A stretch of DNA of 64,000 nt from contig CAZWTF010000004.1 in assembly GCA_964636815.1 (NCBI GenBank), positions 1 through 64,000 on the forward strand, in the 5' to 3' direction. Positions 63,036-64,000 of this stretch are shown piece by piece. A program made the translations under genes and the position numbers. The stretch comes from SOIL31 sp964636815. Lineage in GTDB: Bacteria > Babelota > Babeliae > Babelales > Vermiphilaceae. The first letter of the stretch is position 1; the number at the start of each line of letters is the position of its first letter. The notes under the pieces are model-generated. The model worked only from the letters and a program-made list of their open reading frames with translations. It was not told where the DNA came from and did not search any database.

Positions 63036-64000
63036 ATGAAACACATTTCTCAATTGTCTTCATTGACTATTTCGCTGGCTTTGTTGGCAGGACCATTGCC
63101 AATAGTGGCAGACGAAATAGTTTCGGCGGTTCAACAAGATAGTGAAGTTGTAGCGGTTCATTTGTCAGAAGTTGAATTGCAGGAGATATATAATAACCCA
63201 AAACGTTCTTATATTTACGTTGGTAAAGATGCAAGTAATATTGCAGGTATTATAGAAGAATTAATTAAGCTTGATGATAATAAAGATTCTCTTTTATGGG
63301 GATTGCATAAACATATCAAAAGAGGTTTTGCGATAGGTAATTATGATGCAATTGTGGATGCTCTTGCTCATGCAGAACATCTAATTGCTAAAAAGAATGA
63401 TGTTATAGCTCAATATCAGTTAGTTGAAATAGAAAATGCACTTGATGAATTAGCGTATCAAATTGAAAGTGGCGATCTTACGATACAAAGATGTGGTGAA
63501 GGTGCGTTTGATGATAATGATGGTAGTTGCCATGACAGCTGTTTTATTAAACCATTGTGTTGCAAAGGACCACGTGGACCTCGCGGACATAGAGGGCATC
63601 GTGGACACACAGGAAACACTGGCGCAACAGGAGCTACTGGAAATACTGGTGCAACAGGAGCAACTGGACCAGGAGGATCTGGCAGTATTGGCGCAACAGG
63701 AAATACAGGCGCAACAGGAAATACAGGCGCAACGGGACCTACGGGAGCTCAAGGTATACAAGGACTTCAAGGGGTAACTGGAAACACAGGAGCAACGGGT
63801 GTAACAGGTTCAACTGGACCTACAGGTTCAACTGGAGCCACTGGCGCAACGGGACCTACTGGGGCTACTGGAAATACTGGTGCAACAGGCGTGACAGGCG
63901 CAACTGGATTAACTGGACCTACAGGAGCAACGGGATCTACAGGGGCAACAGGAGCTACGGGTGCTGATGGATCAACAGTAACGGGTGCCAATGTTGGAGT
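63036..64000 (+). CDS. exported collagen-like protein (3' end outside window)
   Basis: The open frame runs from ATG 63036, with AAAAGGAG upstream, to the window end, at least 321 residues. A signal peptide (about 1-25, ending VADE) and a helical N-terminal domain (about 30-150) precede a Cys pair-rich junction (CHDSCFIKPLCCKG). Gly-X-Y triplets begin at GPRGPRGHRGHRG and continue mostly as GAT, GNT and GPT for over 130 residues. Thr in the Y position is typical of bacterial and giant-virus collagen-like proteins. It is probably a surface fibre. Confidence 0.88.
   Translation, partial: MKHISQLSSLTISLALLAGPLPIVADEIVSAVQQDSEVVAVHLSEVELQEIYNNPKRSYIYVGKDASNIAGIIEELIKLDDNKDSLLWGLHKHIKRGFAIGNYDAIVDALAHAEHLIAKKNDVIAQYQLVEIENALDELAYQIESGDLTIQRCGEGAFDDNDGSCHDSCFIKPLCCKGPRGPRGHRGHRGHTGNTGATGATGNTGATGATGPGGSGSIGATGNTGATGNTGATGPTGAQGIQGLQGVTGNTGATGVTGSTGPTGSTGATGATGPTGATGNTGATGVTGATGLTGPTGATGSTGATGATGADGSTVTGANVG

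Noticed and set aside
63450..63991. Open frames on the minus strand and in another plus frame over the collagen region
   Set aside because: They are Pro/Val- or Cys/Ser-rich translations of the Gly-X-Thr repeat read in the wrong frame. The frame from 63036 has a start site, signal peptide and collagen triplets.

Overview
The window looks like chromosomal DNA of an intracellular, reduced-genome Gram-negative bacterium, most likely the Candidatus Dependentiae/Babeliae (TM6) group. That placement is inferred from gene content and style and has not been tested by a tree. The DNA is AT-rich and coding-dense on both strands. It has an outer-membrane system (BamA, MCE/MlaD, porin-like barrel), a type II secretion-like pseudopilin operon, many small exported paralogues without known function, and eukaryote-like proteins (ankyrin, WD40/Skp1-like, ATAD3-like AAA+, Fic, kinase-like, collagen-like). 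No rRNA, tRNA, insertion sequence or CRISPR array was seen.

Layout. 1-400: two copies of a structured repeat. 0.4-5 kb: priA (-) and three tandem exported paralogues. 5-10 kb: ATAD3-like ATPase, Fic protein, two tail-anchored coiled-coil proteins and an exported protein. 10-16.7 kb: gspF-G-H-I-J-K, then an MCE protein. 16.8-22.6 kb: exported proteins including a degenerate histone-deacetylase-like protein and a kinase-like protein, plus an FAD oxidoreductase. 23.1-23.4 kb: third copy of the large repeat. 23.4-27.8 kb: pgi and five tandem genes sharing a signal peptide. 27.8-31.3 kb: atpD-atpC and a HerA-like ATPase. 31.3-36.3 kb: leuS, DoxX-like, NUDIX, HEPN and MazG-like genes. 36.3-40.5 kb: exported WD-like and ankyrin-like proteins. 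40.6-43.5 kb: groES-groEL and rpe. 44-48.8 kb: a three-gene unit encoding a UrtA-like binding protein, a fused sensor/ion channel and a small exported protein. 48.9-52 kb: two RRM proteins and a Skp1-like/WD40 protein. 52-61.3 kb: porin-like barrel, aldolase, ftsI-ftsL, helical-repeat protein and bamA. 61.5-64 kb: cysS and a collagen-like protein cut by the window end.

The most notable system is at 44091-48749. The 997-residue protein reads as two periplasmic Cache-type sensor modules followed by a complete pentameric ligand-gated ion channel unit (Pro-loop FPFD, pre-M1 Arg, four membrane helices). Its start overlaps the stop of a urea/amide-type periplasmic binding protein that has no ABC permease or ATPase beside it. 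I infer a binding-protein-assisted chemosensory channel.

A second theme is small palindromic repeats. At least four families recur in the window. Copies are read in frame inside gspH, gspJ and gspK, mostly in the leader peptides that prepilin peptidase would remove, much as Rickettsia palindromic elements are. Several repeat stems differ between copies by compensatory base changes, which suggests selection on hairpin structure.
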